From Carnobacterium divergens DSM 20623 (GTDB lineage: Bacteria; Bacillota; Bacilli; Lactobacillales; Carnobacteriaceae), in NCBI RefSeq assembly GCF_000744255.1, contig NZ_JQLO01000001.1:2046001-2110000 (forward strand): DNA of 64,000 nucleotides. Direction: 5' to 3'. The first letter of the stretch is position 1. The number at the start of each line of letters is the position of its first letter. The notes beneath the pieces were generated by a model. That model saw only the letters and a program-made list of their open reading frames with translations. It did not search any database and was not told the DNA's origin. Position numbers and translations under genes: made by a program. This document shows positions 10,134-22,033 of the stretch, in pieces.

Positions 10134-11303
10134 CTATGGATTCATATATTCTCGTGTCATTGGCAAATCATTATTGGCTCCTTTAGTCACTAAGTACTGA
10201 ATTAAATCAATATTGCCTGATTTAAACGAAGCAGCACAAGCTTGCAAATATAGATCCCACATTCGAATAAAGCGTTCGTCTTTTATTTTGCGTATTTCTG
10301 GCAATTGCTTTTTAAAGTTTTCATCCCAAATTTCTGTTGTTTTTTGATAGTGACGACGTAGGCTTTCTAAATCTATTAATTGCAGTCCATTTCCAGTAAT
10401 TTGTGTGACCATTTCTGCAACTCCCGGAACGTAGCCTCCTGGAAAAATATATTTGTTTAACCAACCATTTGTGGCACCGCCTTGTTGTCTTGAAATCCCA
10501 TGAATTAAAGCTGTTCCATTTGGTGCTAATAATTCATAAACATCTTTGAAGTAGATACCTAAATTTTCTTGCCCTACATGTTCAACCATTCCCACGCTTG
10601 TAATATGATCAAAGGTTTCATTTTTTAATTTGCGATAATCTTCTAATTTAACCGTTACAAGTTCTTCTAAATTTTCGTCTTTAATTTTGCTATTAATGTA
10701 TCGGAATTGCTCTTTACTTAAGGTGATACCCGTTGCTTGTATTTGATATTTTTTTGCAGCTGTCAGAATTAAAGTCCCCCACCCACATCCAATATCTAAC
10801 AACGTTTCATTTTCTTTCAAGTCGAGTTTATTTAAGATGTGTTCCACTTTGTTTTGTTGAGCAACTTCTAAGGTATCTTGTGGGTTTTTAAAATACGCAC
10901 ATGAGTAGGTCATCGTTTTGTCTAACCATAAATTGTAAAAATCGTTTCCTAAATCATAATGCATTTGGATATCTTTCTTACTTTTTTGCTCAGAATGTGA
11001 CATCTTTGGTAAATACTGACGGAAATCTTTTTTTAACATAAAACTTTCTGCATTTTCATAGGCTGATGCAATTAACTCTTCTAAGGAACCTTCTATTTCA
11101 ATTTTTTTATCCATATAGGCTTCGCCCAATGCAATTGAAGCATTATTAAGAATTTCTTTGATTGGGATATTTTCATGAAACGTAATTGTTACTTGAGGCT
11201 CGCCAACTCCATAAATTTCGAATGTTCCATCCCAAAAATTCACTCTGACAGGTATTGAAAATGAATGACTAAATACTTTTTTGAAAAATTGTTTTTCTAA
11301 CAT
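10134..11303 (-). CDS. cfa: Cyclopropane-fatty-acyl-phospholipid synthase
   Basis: An SAM-dependent enzyme (389 aa) that adds a methylene bridge to unsaturated acyl chains of membrane phospholipids, a response to acid, cold or stationary phase in related bacteria. The SAM-binding motif [11 protein letters not shown], the preceding [15 protein letters not shown], and [22 protein letters not shown] and FPGGYVPG are CFA-synthase hallmarks. Length matches the family. It stands alone between rpoC and comC; no clear promoter was found in the 194-base upstream gap. Confidence 0.93.
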   Translation of the reverse strand: MLEKQFFKKVFSHSFSIPVRVNFWDGTFEIYGVGEPQVTITFHENIPIKEILNNASIALGEAYMDKKIEIEGSLEELIASAYENAESFMLKKDFRQYLPKMSHSEQKSKKDIQMHYDLGNDFYNLWLDKTMTYSCAYFKNPQDTLEVAQQNKVEHILNKLDLKENETLLDIGCGWGTLILTAAKKYQIQATGITLSKEQFRYINSKIKDENLEELVTVKLEDYRKLKNETFDHITSVGMVEHVGQENLGIYFKDVYELLAPNGTALIHGISRQQGGATNGWLNKYIFPGGYVPGVAEMVTQITGNGLQLIDLESLRRHYQKTTEIWDENFKKQLPEIRKIKDERFIRMWDLYLQACAASFKSGNIDLIQYLVTKGANNDLPMTREYMNP

Positions 11304-11452
11304 ACTTACCGCTCCCTTGTCTGCTAACCAATTTATAATCCACTAAATTATTTATTTGCTTAACTCCTCATCTTCTATTGTAGACCTCATTTTTATAGTT
11401 TTCCAATCATAGCTCTTTATGTAACTTGAGTTTCCAAAAAAATATCAAAAAA

Positions 11453-11486
11453 CCACCCACTATTTGATTGAACAAATAGTGGATGG
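11453..11486 (-). terminator. rpoBC terminator
   Basis: A 14-bp stem (CCATCCACTATTTG with CAAATAGTGGGTGG, one G-T pair) followed on the minus strand by GTTTTTTG. It lies 12 bases after the rpoC stop. Confidence 0.9.
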
Positions 11487-11497
11487 TTTAAATGGAT

Positions 11498-14400
11498 TTA
11501 GAAATCTGTTTTTGGTTCAATTGTGTCATTAATACTGTAAACATTTTCACTCACAACACCAATTCCTTTTGGTTCCATGTTACGGTATTTAGCCATACCG
11601 GTACCAGCTGGAATGATCTTACCAATGATAACATTTTCTTTAAGACCAAGTAACGGATCACGTTTTCCACGAATTGCAGCATCTGTTAACACACGAGTTG
11701 TTTCTTGGAAAGATGCAGCTGATAAGAAACTGTTCGTTTCAAGAGAAGCTTTTGTGATTCCAAGTAGTACAGGACGACCCGTTGCTGGTACATTTCCTGC
11801 CATAATTGTTTCGTAGTTTTTGTCTGTAAATTCGCTGATGTCCATCAATGTTCCTGGTAAAATCTCTGTTGAACCTGGGTCCATAACTCGGACTTTACGT
11901 AACATTTGACGAACCATTACTTCGATATGTTTATCGCCGATTTCTACCCCTTGCATACGGTAAGTTTTTTGAACTTCACGTAATAGATAGTTTTCAACAG
12001 ATAATACATCACGAACACGTAATAGTTGTTTTGGATCAATTGATCCTTCAGTAAGTGCTTCTCCACGATGAATCGTGTCGCCTTCTGCAACTTTCAAGCG
12101 AGCGGTATAAGGTACTGGATAGCTACGAGTATCCGTTGTTCCTTTGATTGTCACTTCTTTAGTGCGTTCAGCAGCATTTTCTGAAATGGCAATGATTTCA
12201 CCAGTAACTTCAGTGATAACCGCTTGCCCTTTAGGATTACGAGCTTCAAAGATCTCTTGGATACGAGGTAAACCTTGAGTAATATCATCTCCGGCAACCC
12301 CACCTGTATGGAAGGTACGCATTGTTAATTGGGTACCTGGTTCTCCGATTGATTGAGCCGCAATTGTACCAACTGCTTCCCCAACTTCAACTTCTGAACC
12401 TGTTGCAAGGTTACGACCGTAACAATGTTTACATACACCATGTTTCGTGTTACATGTAAATACTGAACGGATTGATACTTCTTCGATTCCAGCGTCCATG
12501 ATTTCTTTTGCAAGATCTTCAGTGATAATCTCGTTTTCTTTCATGATAACTGAACCATTTTCTGGATGGAAAATAGTTTTACGAGTGTAACGACCAAGTA
12601 AACGCTCTTCAAGAGGTTCAATGACTTCGTTTCCTTCTTTGATTGCTGAAATATCTAAGCCACGATCAGTACCACAGTCTGTTTCACGAATGATAACATC
12701 TTGTGCTACGTCAACTAGACGACGAGTCAAGTAACCTGAATCGGCAGTCTTAAGGGCTGTATCGGTCATACCTTTACGAGCTCCATGGGTTGAGATAAAC
12801 ATTTCTAAGACGGTTAAACCTTCACGGAAGTTTGATGTGATTGGCAATTCCATGATTTGTCCATTAGGAGCGGCCATAAGTCCACGCATACCAGCAAGCT
12901 GAGTAAAGTTGGAAATATTCCCACGGGCTCCAGAGTCACTCATCATGAAGATTGGGTTCTTCGCATCTAAACTTTCCATTAATTTAATTTGGATACGGTC
13001 TTTAGCTGAATTCCAAATGCCAATAACGCGTTCGTAACGTTCCTCGTCAGTGATTAAACCACGACGGAATTGTTTTGTTACGTTATCAACTTGTTTATGA
13101 GCTTCATCTAAAATTTCTTGTTTTTCATGTAGTACTACGATATCAGCGATACCTACTGTAATACCAGCACGTGTAGAATGTTTGTAACCTAAGTCTTTCA
13201 TTCTATCTAACATTTTAGAAGTTTCAGTGATATGGAATCTTTTGAAGACTTCGGCAATGATATTTCCAAGATTTTTCTTTTTAAATGGTAAATTGATTTC
13301 TTGTTTTTTAATATGAGCTGGGATATCTGTTCCTGGCTCTACAAAGAAACGATCTGAAATAGCAACTTCTAAGTTTTCAGTAGTTGGTTCATTCAAGTAA
13401 GGGAATTCTACAGGCATGATTTCATTGAAAAGTAATTTCCCTACTGTCGTAATCAATGTACGTTCTTTTTGCCATTCAGTAAATGGTTTGTCTTTTAAGG
13501 ACGTTGTTTGAACACCAATTCTTGAATGTAAATGAACGTATCCGTTTTGATAGGCAATCAATGCTTCGGTTAAGTCTTTAAAGACCATCCCTTCGCCTTC
13601 GCGTTGTTCTTCTTCCATTGTTAGGTAGTAGTTACCTAATACCATATCTTGAGAAGGAGTTACAACTGGTTTACCATCTTTTGGATTTAAGATATTTTGG
13701 GCAGCTAACATCAACATACGTGCTTCAGCTTGTGCTTCATCACTAAGTGGAACGTGAACCGCCATTTGGTCTCCATCGAAATCGGCATTGTAGGCTTCAC
13801 ATACTAATGGGTGAAGACGAATTGCGCGACCTTCAACTAGGGTTGGTTCAAAGGCTTGGATCCCTAATCTATGAAGAGTAGGTGCTCGGTTAAGCAATAC
13901 TGGATGTTCACGAATAACGTCTTCTAATACATCCCAGATACCTTCATCTTGACGATCAATTTTACGTTTCGCGTTTTTGATGTTGCTTGCAAGATCACGT
14001 GCAACTAGTTCTTTCATTACAAATGGTTTGAATAGTTCAATAGCCATTTCTTTTGGAAGTCCACATTGGTACATTTTCAAGTTTGGACCAACTACGATAA
14101 CGGAACGACCAGAATAATCGACACGTTTTCCTAGTAAGTTTTGACGGAAACGACCTTGTTTCCCTTTAAGCATATGTGACAATGATTTCAATGGACGGTT
14201 ACCTGGTCCAGTAACTGGACGGCCACGACGACCATTATCAATCAATGCATCAACAGCTTCTTGAAGCATACGTTTTTCATTTTGCACGATAATATTCGGT
14301 GCATTTAAGTCTAATAAGCGTTTTAGACGGTTATTACGGTTGATTACACGACGATATAAATCATTTAAATCACTCGTTGCAAAGCGTCCACCTTCTAATT

Positions 14401-15127
14401 GAACCATTGGGCGTAAATCTGGAGGAATGATTGGAACAACGTCCATAACCATCCAGCTAGGTTCATTACCTGAATGACGGAATGCTTCTAAGATATCTAA
14501 ACGGCGAATGGCGCGAGTTCTTTTTTGCCCTTGAGCAGATTTTAACTCTTCTTTTAATTCAGCCACTTCTTTTTCTAATTGAACATCATCTAGCAATTGT
14601 TTGATTGCTTCTGCTCCCATTGCTGCTTGGAAGTTTTGACCATATTGTTCACGTTTATCACGATATTCTCTTTCAGTTAACAATTGTTTGCGTTCTAAAG
14701 AGGTGTCACCTGCATCGGTAACAACATACGAAGCAAAATAAATGATTTCTTCAAGAGCACGTGGGCTCATATCTAAGACAAGACCCATTCTACTTGGAAT
14801 TCCTTTGAAATACCAAATGTGTGAAACAGGTGCTGCTAATTCGATGTGACCCATACGTTCACGACGAACTTTAGATCTTGTTACTTCCACTCCACAACGA
14901 TCACAAACAATTCCTTTATAGCGAATACGTTTGTACTTACCACAAGCACATTCCCAGTCTTTTGATGGGCCAAAAATGCGTTCACAGAACAAGCCATCGC
15001 GTTCTGGTTTTAGTGTACGGTAGTTAATGGTTTCAGGTTTTTTCACTTCTCCATAAGACCAACTACGAATCTTGTCTGGAGATGCTAAACCGATTTGCAT
15101 GTTTTCAAAATTATTAACGTCTATCAA
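11498..15127 (-). CDS. rpoC: RNA polymerase beta' subunit
   Basis: The beta' subunit (1209 aa) carries the catalytic Mg site NADFDGD. Other landmarks are the N-terminal zinc ribbon ([19 protein letters not shown]), the rudder/switch region, the bridge-helix segment [21 protein letters not shown], and the second Cys cluster [15 protein letters not shown]. Translation starts at a TTG (15125-15127) behind GGGAGGT, as in related species. It forms an operon with rpoB, separated by a 117-base gap that contains a large hairpin. Confidence 0.98.
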   Translation of the reverse strand: MIDVNNFENMQIGLASPDKIRSWSYGEVKKPETINYRTLKPERDGLFCERIFGPSKDWECACGKYKRIRYKGIVCDRCGVEVTRSKVRRERMGHIELAAPVSHIWYFKGIPSRMGLVLDMSPRALEEIIYFASYVVTDAGDTSLERKQLLTEREYRDKREQYGQNFQAAMGAEAIKQLLDDVQLEKEVAELKEELKSAQGQKRTRAIRRLDILEAFRHSGNEPSWMVMDVVPIIPPDLRPMVQLEGGRFATSDLNDLYRRVINRNNRLKRLLDLNAPNIIVQNEKRMLQEAVDALIDNGRRGRPVTGPGNRPLKSLSHMLKGKQGRFRQNLLGKRVDYSGRSVIVVGPNLKMYQCGLPKEMAIELFKPFVMKELVARDLASNIKNAKRKIDRQDEGIWDVLEDVIREHPVLLNRAPTLHRLGIQAFEPTLVEGRAIRLHPLVCEAYNADFDGDQMAVHVPLSDEAQAEARMLMLAAQNILNPKDGKPVVTPSQDMVLGNYYLTMEEEQREGEGMVFKDLTEALIAYQNGYVHLHSRIGVQTTSLKDKPFTEWQKERTLITTVGKLLFNEIMPVEFPYLNEPTTENLEVAISDRFFVEPGTDIPAHIKKQEINLPFKKKNLGNIIAEVFKRFHITETSKMLDRMKDLGYKHSTRAGITVGIADIVVLHEKQEILDEAHKQVDNVTKQFRRGLITDEERYERVIGIWNSAKDRIQIKLMESLDAKNPIFMMSDSGARGNISNFTQLAGMRGLMAAPNGQIMELPITSNFREGLTVLEMFISTHGARKGMTDTALKTADSGYLTRRLVDVAQDVIIRETDCGTDRGLDISAIKEGNEVIEPLEERLLGRYTRKTIFHPENGSVIMKENEIITEDLAKEIMDAGIEEVSIRSVFTCNTKHGVCKHCYGRNLATGSEVEVGEAVGTIAAQSIGEPGTQLTMRTFHTGGVAGDDITQGLPRIQEIFEARNPKGQAVITEVTGEIIAISENAAERTKEVTIKGTTDTRSYPVPYTARLKVAEGDTIHRGEALTEGSIDPKQLLRVRDVLSVENYLLREVQKTYRMQGVEIGDKHIEVMVRQMLRKVRVMDPGSTEILPGTLMDISEFTDKNYETIMAGNVPATGRPVLLGITKASLETNSFLSAASFQETTRVLTDAAIRGKRDPLLGLKENVIIGKIIPAGTGMAKYRNMEPKGIGVVSENVYSINDTIEPKTDF

Positions 15128-15180
15128 GGGGCCTACCTCCCTTTAATTATTGGTTGAGCTGCCCTACCTGCTCGATTTGC

Positions 15181-15233
15181 TATTGAGGGATCATCTAAAG
15201 TCAAATCTGCATTCGACTTTAGATGTCTCAATA
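15181..15233 (-). other. Large hairpin in the rpoB-rpoC intergenic region
   Basis: A perfect 11-bp stem (CATCTAAAGTC with GACTTTAGATG) extended by an outer TATTGAG/CTCAATA pairing. There is no U-run, so it is not a canonical terminator. It may be an RNase III processing site or a stabiliser separating rpoB and rpoC mRNAs. Confidence 0.7.
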
Positions 15234-15244
15234 GGATACTTCTA

Positions 15245-18200
15245 TTATTCTGCGCCTTCTTGCTCTAAACGTTCTTTTTCACGAGCATCTGCACGAATTT
15301 TTTCTTGTTCTTCTGCATATTTACTAAGTGCATCAATGTTTACGATATCGTCATCATCATCTAAATCACGTAATTCGATTTCATCGTCATTTGCATCTAG
15401 AACTTTCATATCTAGTCCTAAAGCTTGTAACTCTTTTACTAATACGCGGAATGATTCTGGAACACCTGGTCTTGGAATTTTTTCACCTTTAACGATTGCT
15501 TCATATGTTTTCACACGTCCAACAACGTCATCTGATTTGTACGTTAAGATTTCTTGTAGTGTATAAGCTGCCCCATACGCTTCAAGTGCCCAAACTTCCA
15601 TCTCTCCAAAACGTTGTCCACCAAATTGAGCTTTACCTCCAAGTGGTTGTTGTGTAACTAATGAGTAAGGTCCAGTTGAACGAGCATGTAATTTATCATC
15701 AACCATGTGGGCTAATTTAATCATATACATCACACCAACTGAAACACGGTTATCAAATGGCTCACCACTACGTCCATCGTATAAAACAGTTTTAGCATCA
15801 CTTGCCATTCCTGCTTCTTGTACAGTTTCCCAAACATCTTCCTCGCTTGCTCCATCAAATACAGGAGTCGCAATATGGATTCCTAGTTGACGAGCGGCCA
15901 TTCCGATGTGTAATTCAAGAACTTGTCCGATATTCATACGTGATGGTACCCCAAGAGGGTTCAACATGATATCAACAGGTGTGCCGTCTGGTAAGAAAGG
16001 CATGTCTTCTTCTGGCATAATGCGAGAAACGACCCCTTTATTTCCGTGACGTCCAGCCATTTTATCGCCTTCGTTGATTTTACGTTTTTGTACGATATAA
16101 ACGCGTACTAACATATTCACACCGGGTGATAATTCGTCTCCTGCTTCACGTGTAAAGATTTTAACGTCGTGAACGATTCCGCCACCACCATGTGGAACTT
16201 TCAATGATGTATCGCGAACTTCACGAGCTTTTTCACCAAAGATCGCATGTAATAGACGTTCTTCAGCAGATAATTCGGTTACCCCTTTAGGAGTTACTTT
16301 ACCAACTAATAAATCGCCATCATGAACTTCAGCCCCAATACGGATAATTCCGAATTCGTCTAAGTCTTTTAATGCGTCTTCTCCGACATTTGGAATTTCA
16401 CGAGTGATTTCTTCAGGTCCAAGTTTTGTATCACGAGCTTCTGATTCATATTCTTCAATATGGACAGAAGTGTAAACATCATCTTTAACTAGACGTTCAC
16501 TCATGATAATCGCATCCTCATAGTTGTACCCTTCCCAAGTCATGAAGGCCACTAAAACATTTTGTCCTAATGCCATCTCACCGTTTTCCATTGAAGAACC
16601 ATCAGCTAGGATTTCGCTAGCATCCACACGGTCGCCTTTAGAAACGATTGGACGTTGGTTGTAACATGTACCAGAGTTTGAACGACGGAATTTTGTGATT
16701 GAGTATTTGTCTAAAGCGCCGTTATCTTGACGAACACGAACTTCTTTAGCATCTACATATTCAACGACACCAGGATTTTTACAAATTAATGCAGCTCCTG
16801 AATCGTGTGCTGATTTGTATTCCATCCCAGTTCCAACTAGTGGAGCTTGTGGATGAATCAACGGTACAGCTTGACGTTGCATGTTGGCTCCCATTAACGC
16901 ACGGTTACTATCATCGTTTTCCAAGAACGGAATACATGCTGTCGCAACAGCAACTACTTGTTTTGGTGAAACGTCCATGTAATCGACACGGCTAATTGGA
17001 ACTTCTAAGTTTTCACTGATGAAACGAGCCATCACGATGTCACTTTCAAAGCTACCATCTTCAAGCAATACTGAGTTTGCTTGGGCAACAACGTAGTGAT
17101 CTTCCTCGTCTGCTGTTAAATAATCAATGTGTTTTGTTACTTTACCAGTTTCACGATCCACACGACGGTATGGTGTTTCGATAAAACCAAATTTATTAAT
17201 TTTTGCATAACTTGATAGACTATTAATCAACCCGATATTTGGACCCTCAGGTGTTTCGATAGGACACATACGACCATAATGGGAATAATGTACATCTCGA
17301 ACTTCATATCCGGCACGGTCTCTTGTCAAACCACCAGGCCCTAAGGCAGATAGACGACGTTTGTGAGTCAACTCACCTAGTGGATTCGTTTGATCCATGA
17401 ACTGTGACAATTGAGAAGAACCAAAGAATTCTTTGATTGCTGCTACAACTGGGCGAATGTTGATTAATTGTTGCGGTGTTACGGTTGCAACATCTTGAAT
17501 CGACATACGTTCACGAACAACACGTTCCATACGTGACAAACCAATACGGAATTGATTTTGTAATAATTCTCCAACAGAACGGATACGACGGTTTCCTAAA
17601 TGGTCAATGTCGTCTACGTTGCCGATATTTTCTTGTAAGTTGAAAAAATAGCTCATTGAAGCTAAGATATCAGCTGGCGTAATGTTTTTGATGTCAGTTG
17701 AAACGTTGCCGTTTCCAATCACATTAACAACACGTTCGCCATCTTTTGGTGAAATTACTTGAACTACTTGAATCGTTACAGGTTCTGGTACAACACCATC
17801 ATTTGTTGGATATAAAGTCACACTGTTTAGACCTGCGTCTAAGAATGGTGTCAGTTTATCAATCATTGGACGATCTAAGAACGTTCCTTTTTCTGCTAAA
17901 ATTTCACCAGTCTCAGGATCAACTAATGTTTCAGCAAGAGTTTGGTTAAATAGACGGGTTTTAAGGTTTAGTTTTTTGTTGACTTTGTAACGACCAACAT
18001 TTGCTAAGTCGTAGCGTTTTGGATCAAAGAAACGAGCATTTAGCAAGCTTCTTGAGCTGTCAGCAGTTTTAGGCTCACCTGGACGTAGACGTTCGTAAAC
18101 ATCTTTCAAGGCTTCCTCTGTACGAGAATCGCTAGAATTTTTGTGTAAATCTTTTTCTAACGTTAAACGTAGACTTTCATTATCGCCAAAAATTTCTAAG

Positions 18201-18820
18201 ATCTGATCATCTGATCCAAATCCTAAAGCACGAACTAATACTGAAAGTGGAATTTTACGTGTGCGGTCGATTCTTACATAAGAAAGATCTTTTGCATCTG
18301 TTTCATATTCTAACCATGCTCCACGGTTAGGGATAACAGTAGAACCAAAACCTTGTTTGCCATTTTTATCCACTTTACCATGGAAGTAAACCCCTGGTGA
18401 ACGAACTAATTGTGATACAATAACACGCTCTGCTCCGTTGATAATAAATGTACCCATTTCAGTCATTAATGGGAAATCGCCAAAGAATACTTCTTGGTCT
18501 TTTACTTCACCAGTTTCTTTGTTGATTAAACGTAATTTCACGTGAAGCGGAGCTGAGTAATTGGCATCATGGCTTCTCGCTTCTTCAACTGTGTATTTTG
18601 GGTTGTGTAATTGATAATCAATAAATTCTAATGATAGGTTTCCTGCAAAGTCTTCAATTGGTGAGATATCTTTAAACATTTCACGCAATCCTTCATCTAG
18701 GAACCATTGGTATGAGTCAGTTTGGATTTCAATTAAGTTTGGTAACTCTAAAACCTCGCTGATTCGTGCAAAACTTCTTCGTGTACGGTGTTTTCCGTAA
18801 TTTACTAAGTGGCCTGCCAA
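15245..18820 (-). CDS. rpoB: RNA polymerase beta subunit
   Basis: The beta subunit (1191 aa). The rifampicin region [20 protein letters not shown] followed by [11 protein letters not shown] appears wild type at the usual resistance positions. [12 protein letters not shown] and the C-terminal [21 protein letters not shown] are conserved. The start is taken as TTG at 18818-18820 ([20 protein letters not shown]), which matches the family N-terminus and lies eight bases after GAGGGG. An in-frame GTG nine bases upstream overlaps that site. The C-terminus is acidic (LDDDDD) and rich in Glu/Lys, as in enterococci. Confidence 0.98.
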   Translation of the reverse strand: MAGHLVNYGKHRTRRSFARISEVLELPNLIEIQTDSYQWFLDEGLREMFKDISPIEDFAGNLSLEFIDYQLHNPKYTVEEARSHDANYSAPLHVKLRLINKETGEVKDQEVFFGDFPLMTEMGTFIINGAERVIVSQLVRSPGVYFHGKVDKNGKQGFGSTVIPNRGAWLEYETDAKDLSYVRIDRTRKIPLSVLVRALGFGSDDQILEIFGDNESLRLTLEKDLHKNSSDSRTEEALKDVYERLRPGEPKTADSSRSLLNARFFDPKRYDLANVGRYKVNKKLNLKTRLFNQTLAETLVDPETGEILAEKGTFLDRPMIDKLTPFLDAGLNSVTLYPTNDGVVPEPVTIQVVQVISPKDGERVVNVIGNGNVSTDIKNITPADILASMSYFFNLQENIGNVDDIDHLGNRRIRSVGELLQNQFRIGLSRMERVVRERMSIQDVATVTPQQLINIRPVVAAIKEFFGSSQLSQFMDQTNPLGELTHKRRLSALGPGGLTRDRAGYEVRDVHYSHYGRMCPIETPEGPNIGLINSLSSYAKINKFGFIETPYRRVDRETGKVTKHIDYLTADEEDHYVVAQANSVLLEDGSFESDIVMARFISENLEVPISRVDYMDVSPKQVVAVATACIPFLENDDSNRALMGANMQRQAVPLIHPQAPLVGTGMEYKSAHDSGAALICKNPGVVEYVDAKEVRVRQDNGALDKYSITKFRRSNSGTCYNQRPIVSKGDRVDASEILADGSSMENGEMALGQNVLVAFMTWEGYNYEDAIIMSERLVKDDVYTSVHIEEYESEARDTKLGPEEITREIPNVGEDALKDLDEFGIIRIGAEVHDGDLLVGKVTPKGVTELSAEERLLHAIFGEKAREVRDTSLKVPHGGGGIVHDVKIFTREAGDELSPGVNMLVRVYIVQKRKINEGDKMAGRHGNKGVVSRIMPEEDMPFLPDGTPVDIMLNPLGVPSRMNIGQVLELHIGMAARQLGIHIATPVFDGASEEDVWETVQEAGMASDAKTVLYDGRSGEPFDNRVSVGVMYMIKLAHMVDDKLHARSTGPYSLVTQQPLGGKAQFGGQRFGEMEVWALEAYGAAYTLQEILTYKSDDVVGRVKTYEAIVKGEKIPRPGVPESFRVLVKELQALGLDMKVLDANDDEIELRDLDDDDDIVNIDALSKYAEEQEKIRADAREKERLEQEGAE

Positions 18821-19067
18821 CCTATTCACCCCTCAAAACATATTTAATGCAACCGTAGCAAGCTTTAAAATGAATATTACATTTCCGTTACTTTTGTTAA
18901 ATATAAGTAACAAACTAGCTTTTTTTTCATTTTTTGGCAAAAAAAAACCAAAAGATTCGTGACATTTTCTTTAATAAAATTCACAATTTCTTTTGTTTTC
19001 CCTTTAAAAACTCACTCTGGACAATATTTCAGGGTGAATTCTATGCTACTGACTACAGTATTCGCAT
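18821..19067 (-). promoter_or_regulatory. Long rpoB leader with hairpins
   Basis: About 247 nt separate the rpoB promoter from its start codon. Visible pairings are CACCCTG/CAGAGTG near 19015-19040, TTTTGG/CCAAAA with a poly-T loop near 18930-18955, and GTTACTT/AAGTAAC near 18885-18912. No clear U-tailed terminator was seen. Length and structure suggest post-transcriptional control or a processing platform. Confidence 0.4.
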
Positions 19068-19073
19068 TTAGTC

Positions 19074-19102
19074 ATTATATAACTGATTGACTCACTTGTC
19101 AA
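19074..19102 (-). promoter_or_regulatory. rpoBC promoter, full consensus
   Basis: Perfect -35 TTGACA (19097-19102), exactly 17 bases, perfect -10 TATAAT (19074-19079) on the minus strand. This is the strongest sigma-A promoter seen in the window. Confidence 0.92.
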
Positions 19103-19133
19103 GATTTTTAAAACATCCTCGATATATGAAAAA

Positions 19134-19160
19134 ACACAGAAGGAAAAATTCCTTCTGTGT
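19134..19160 (-). terminator. Terminator of the pcp operon
   Basis: ACACAGAAGGAA pairs with TTCCTTCTGTGT across a three-base loop, followed on the minus strand by TTTTTTC. It insulates the rpoB promoter from the upstream operon. Confidence 0.88.
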
Positions 19161-19164
19161 GTGA

Positions 19165-19620
19165 TTAACCTGCGATTTGATGATAATAAGCTCGCCAATT
19201 CCCAGTTGCTAAATAGGTACTTTGAGTAGCGAATGTTTCATCATGGTCCGGTACATATAGATAACAATAAACCGTTTCTTTAAGGTCATATTTTTCTGTA
19301 GCTTCATTAAAAACTTCTACTTCAACGAGTTGACGTTCGTATTCATTGTTGCTTGCGCCTTTTCCATAGTAGTTTTCCATTTTATCTAACGGAAGGATTT
19401 CTTTTGAGAATTCTTTCAGCTCAAAAATTTCACCATATACCCAGTTGTCTCCTGGCAACAATGCTGGATAGCCTTTAGAATCTAAATGATAGAGTTCTCC
19501 TTTTATACGTGCTTTTTTAGGGGATCCAGTTACTTTCCCAGCTAAATACAAGTCGTAATTAAAAAGATTTTCCATCAAACTACCATAGGTGAATAAGGGA
19601 CGCGGTACTGCTTCTTTCAT
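19165..19620 (-). CDS. Gamma-glutamylcyclotransferase-like protein
   Basis: A 151-residue protein of the gamma-glutamylcyclotransferase/AIG2 fold. FTYGSLM near residues 10-16 is the substrate-binding loop signature. It is followed by GELYHL, YPALLPG and VYGEIFEL, which match the family barrel. Enzymes of this fold release 5-oxoproline (pyroglutamate) from gamma-glutamyl compounds, but many bacterial members are uncharacterised. It is the last gene of a four-gene operon and its start overlaps the pcp stop. The neighbouring pyroglutamyl peptidase makes a role in pyroglutamate or gamma-glutamyl peptide turnover likely. Confidence 0.75.
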   Translation of the reverse strand: MKEAVPRPLFTYGSLMENLFNYDLYLAGKVTGSPKKARIKGELYHLDSKGYPALLPGDNWVYGEIFELKEFSKEILPLDKMENYYGKGASNNEYERQLVEVEVFNEATEKYDLKETVYCYLYVPDHDETFATQSTYLATGNWRAYYHQIAG

Positions 19621-20267
19621 TAATGAATGGCACCTCCAACAGCTTTTAAATCTTCTTTGCCATCATATAAAATAATGGCTTCGATTGCTGCTGTCAGTCC
19701 TTTAGTCATATCTGTTAGACTCATAAATGGTTGACCTGCTTTTTCGATAACTTGCTCTGGAATATAAGGAACATGGATAAATCCGCCTTTAACTGCTGGA
19801 TATTCTTTTTCAATCAAATATTGAACTTGATACATAATATGGTTGCAGACGAATGTTCCTGCTGTATTTGATACGTTAGCAGGAATTCCTGCTTCTTTCA
19901 TTTGAGTCACCATTGCTTTAATAGGTAGTTGTGTAAAGTAAGCAGGTGCTCCGTCTTCTTGAATTGCGATATCAACAGGTTGATTGCCTTCGTTATCTGG
20001 AATTCTCGCATCGTCAATATTAATCGCTACTCGTTCTGGCGAAATTGCAAAACGACCGCCTGCTTGACCGATATTTAACACAACATCTGGGTGATGTTTT
20101 TCCATTGCGGCTTTTACAACTTCAGCCGATTTGCCAAATACTGTTGGAATTTCTAACTTGATGATTTCTGCACCATTGATTGTATCCGCTAATCCTTTAA
20201 CAGCTTCTAAAGCAGGGTTAATTGGTTCTCCACCGAATGGATCGAATCCTGTAACTAAAATTTTCAT
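19620..20267 (-). CDS. pcp: Pyroglutamyl-peptidase I
   Basis: A cytosolic cysteine peptidase (215 aa, family C15) that removes N-terminal pyroglutamate from peptides. The start [13 protein letters not shown] is the family signature. The catalytic triad is visible as E78 (SPERVAIN), C141 (NTAGTFVCN) and H165 ([10 protein letters not shown]). Length is normal. It follows the DUF979 gene by 36 bases with a good ribosome-binding site, in the operon DUF969-DUF979-pcp-cyclotransferase. Confidence 0.95.
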   Translation of the reverse strand: MKILVTGFDPFGGEPINPALEAVKGLADTINGAEIIKLEIPTVFGKSAEVVKAAMEKHHPDVVLNIGQAGGRFAISPERVAINIDDARIPDNEGNQPVDIAIQEDGAPAYFTQLPIKAMVTQMKEAGIPANVSNTAGTFVCNHIMYQVQYLIEKEYPAVKGGFIHVPYIPEQVIEKAGQPFMSLTDMTKGLTAAIEAIILYDGKEDLKAVGGAIH

Positions 20268-20303
20268 ATACTTTACTTCCTTTCTATCCTTAAAATTTAT
20301 TTT

Positions 20304-21227
20304 TTAAAACGCCCAGAAATACATTAAGACGATGTGAATTAAAATCATTAAAATCGCTAACGGCGCTTGCGCTCGGATAACACCGTTTGTATCTTTCATT
20401 TCTAATAAGGCTGCTGGCAACGCATTGAAGTTCGCTGCCATTGGTGTTAATAGCGTTCCACAAAAACCTGCCGTCATTGCAAGTGCTCCAGCCACAACTG
20501 GGTCGGCTCCTTGCATCATCACAAAAGGAACACCGATTCCAGCAGTAATAACTGTAAAGGCTGCAAATCCATTTCCCATAATCATTGTGAAAATAACCAT
20601 TCCTAGACAATAGGCAATAACACCTGCTAAGCGATTCCCTTCTGGAACTACTGTTGAGATTCCATTCGAAATCACTGTCCCAACACCAGCTTGTGTGAAA
20701 ATCACACCTAAAGCAGCTAGTAATTGAGGTAAAATTCCGGTTGTTCCAACTTGTTGAATCATACGATCTGAATCGTCTAAGACGGTTTTAGGTTTTGCTT
20801 TCGTTATGAAAATAACAACAAGTAACGAACCAATTGAAGCTAACCCAATCCCAACTTGACCACCTAATGGTGTTAGTTGAGCAATTCCAACTGCCAAAGC
20901 AGCTAGTAAAATACATGGTAGAAAAATCCATGCGCCAATTCTTTTAGAAGCAGCTTCTGATTCTGCTTCATTTAATTCAGCTAATTTGCCGATTTGAACC
21001 TGTTTAAACAACGTCAAGACACCCATCACTAAAATAATGATGCCATCAATCATGAACGGAATGAAGTTGCCAAATGCAAAAACAATTCCTAGTAACATCC
21101 AAAATAAAGACGTTCCCATTCTCGTTGGATGTGTTTTATCCATAAACACACGTGCAGCCGTTGTCATTAACAACAAACCGATTAAAATATAGAAGAACTC
21201 CAATAAATTATTGATTAAACTTTCCAT
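20304..21227 (-). CDS. DUF979 family membrane protein
   Basis: A 307-residue polytopic membrane protein with about nine hydrophobic segments, matching DUF979 by its GNGFAAFTVITAGIGVPF region and its constant pairing with DUF969 and pcp. The function is not established. Its start overlaps the DUF969 stop by one base. The two proteins look like halves of one permease, as in two-component transporters. From context the substrate may be pyroglutamate or small peptides, which is inference. Confidence 0.8.
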   Translation of the reverse strand: MESLINNLLEFFYILIGLLLMTTAARVFMDKTHPTRMGTSLFWMLLGIVFAFGNFIPFMIDGIIILVMGVLTLFKQVQIGKLAELNEAESEAASKRIGAWIFLPCILLAALAVGIAQLTPLGGQVGIGLASIGSLLVVIFITKAKPKTVLDDSDRMIQQVGTTGILPQLLAALGVIFTQAGVGTVISNGISTVVPEGNRLAGVIAYCLGMVIFTMIMGNGFAAFTVITAGIGVPFVMMQGADPVVAGALAMTAGFCGTLLTPMAANFNALPAALLEMKDTNGVIRAQAPLAILMILIHIVLMYFWAF

Positions 21228-21937
21228 TAAGAACGTCCTCCTTTGCTTTTGATTTCTTCAACTTTTTCCATGCCATATTTTTTAGCCATTTTTTTATCAA
21301 ATAACACATTTGAAATCGCAACTAACAGCAACATAATCAACGCGATTGGAATAGATGCTTGTGCAATCGCTACCGCTGTCGCTTCATAACCTAATGATTT
21401 CATTGTTGCTTCAATCAATAATACTCCGGCTGCTGCAATAAACGTATTTTGAGCAAAGAAATTCCCAAAGTTTTCGGTCGCGGCTGCTTTTGCTTTGATT
21501 TTATCTTCATCTTCTGGCGTAATTTCACCATATTTAGTCAATGCGGCAGCTTGTGCCATCGGATTGACGATTGGACGGATAAATTGTGTATGCCCTTGTA
21601 CACGAATTGAAAAGAAGCCTGCCAATTCACGGATTATCATATAGATTGTTAAAAATCGCCCCGGTGTTAAACCTTTCATTTTTTCAATTAATACAACGGC
21701 TTGCTGACGTAAACCAAAACGTTCAGATAAACCGATCATAGGTAATGTTAGTAAAAATAACGTAACTAAACGATTGGAAACAAACGCTTCTCCTAACATC
21801 GTTAAAAAATCTGGAATCGAAATCCCCGAAACTAATGCTGTTGCTAATGCTGCTACCAATACCACAGCAATTGTGTCAAACTTAAAAATAAAGCCAACTA
21901 GAATAATCAAAATACCTATCAACTTAATTGCTTCCAT
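21227..21937 (-). CDS. DUF969 family membrane protein
   Basis: A 236-residue polytopic membrane protein. The segment IYMIIRELAGFFSIRVQGHT and the conserved FIRPIVNPMAQAAA are typical of DUF969. About six hydrophobic segments are visible, including an N-terminal one at residues 5-35. It is the first gene of the pcp operon, with its own promoter at 21975-22003. Together with DUF979 it probably forms a two-subunit transporter; the substrate is unknown. Confidence 0.8.
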   Translation of the reverse strand: MEAIKLIGILIILVGFIFKFDTIAVVLVAALATALVSGISIPDFLTMLGEAFVSNRLVTLFLLTLPMIGLSERFGLRQQAVVLIEKMKGLTPGRFLTIYMIIRELAGFFSIRVQGHTQFIRPIVNPMAQAAALTKYGEITPEDEDKIKAKAAATENFGNFFAQNTFIAAAGVLLIEATMKSLGYEATAVAIAQASIPIALIMLLLVAISNVLFDKKMAKKYGMEKVEEIKSKGGRS

Positions 21938-21974
21938 CTTATTTAAACCCCTTCATAATTCATTATATTTTTTC

Positions 21975-22003
21975 AGTATACACTATGTAAAATTGAATGG
22001 AAA
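21975..22003 (-). promoter_or_regulatory. Promoter of the DUF969-DUF979-pcp operon
   Basis: Minus-strand -35 TTTCCA (21998-22003), 17-base spacer, -10 TATACT (21975-21980), about 40 bases before the DUF969 start. Confidence 0.6.
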
Positions 22004-22033
22004 TGATTTAATAACATTTTTTTGAAAAATAAA

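Noticed and set aside
15150-15566. 138-codon plus-strand frame opposite the end of rpoB, rich in Ser
   Set aside because: It is the antisense of the RpoB C-terminus, with no ribosome-binding site and composition explained by the complement of Glu/Asp/Arg codons.
17746-17949. Leu/Gln-rich plus-strand frame inside rpoB
   Set aside because: Shadow frame with no start signal, in a conserved gene.
20290-20610. 106-codon frame inside the DUF979 gene, rich in Cys and Ser
   Set aside because: Alternative frame of a membrane protein gene that fits the family; the Cys content is an artefact of frame.
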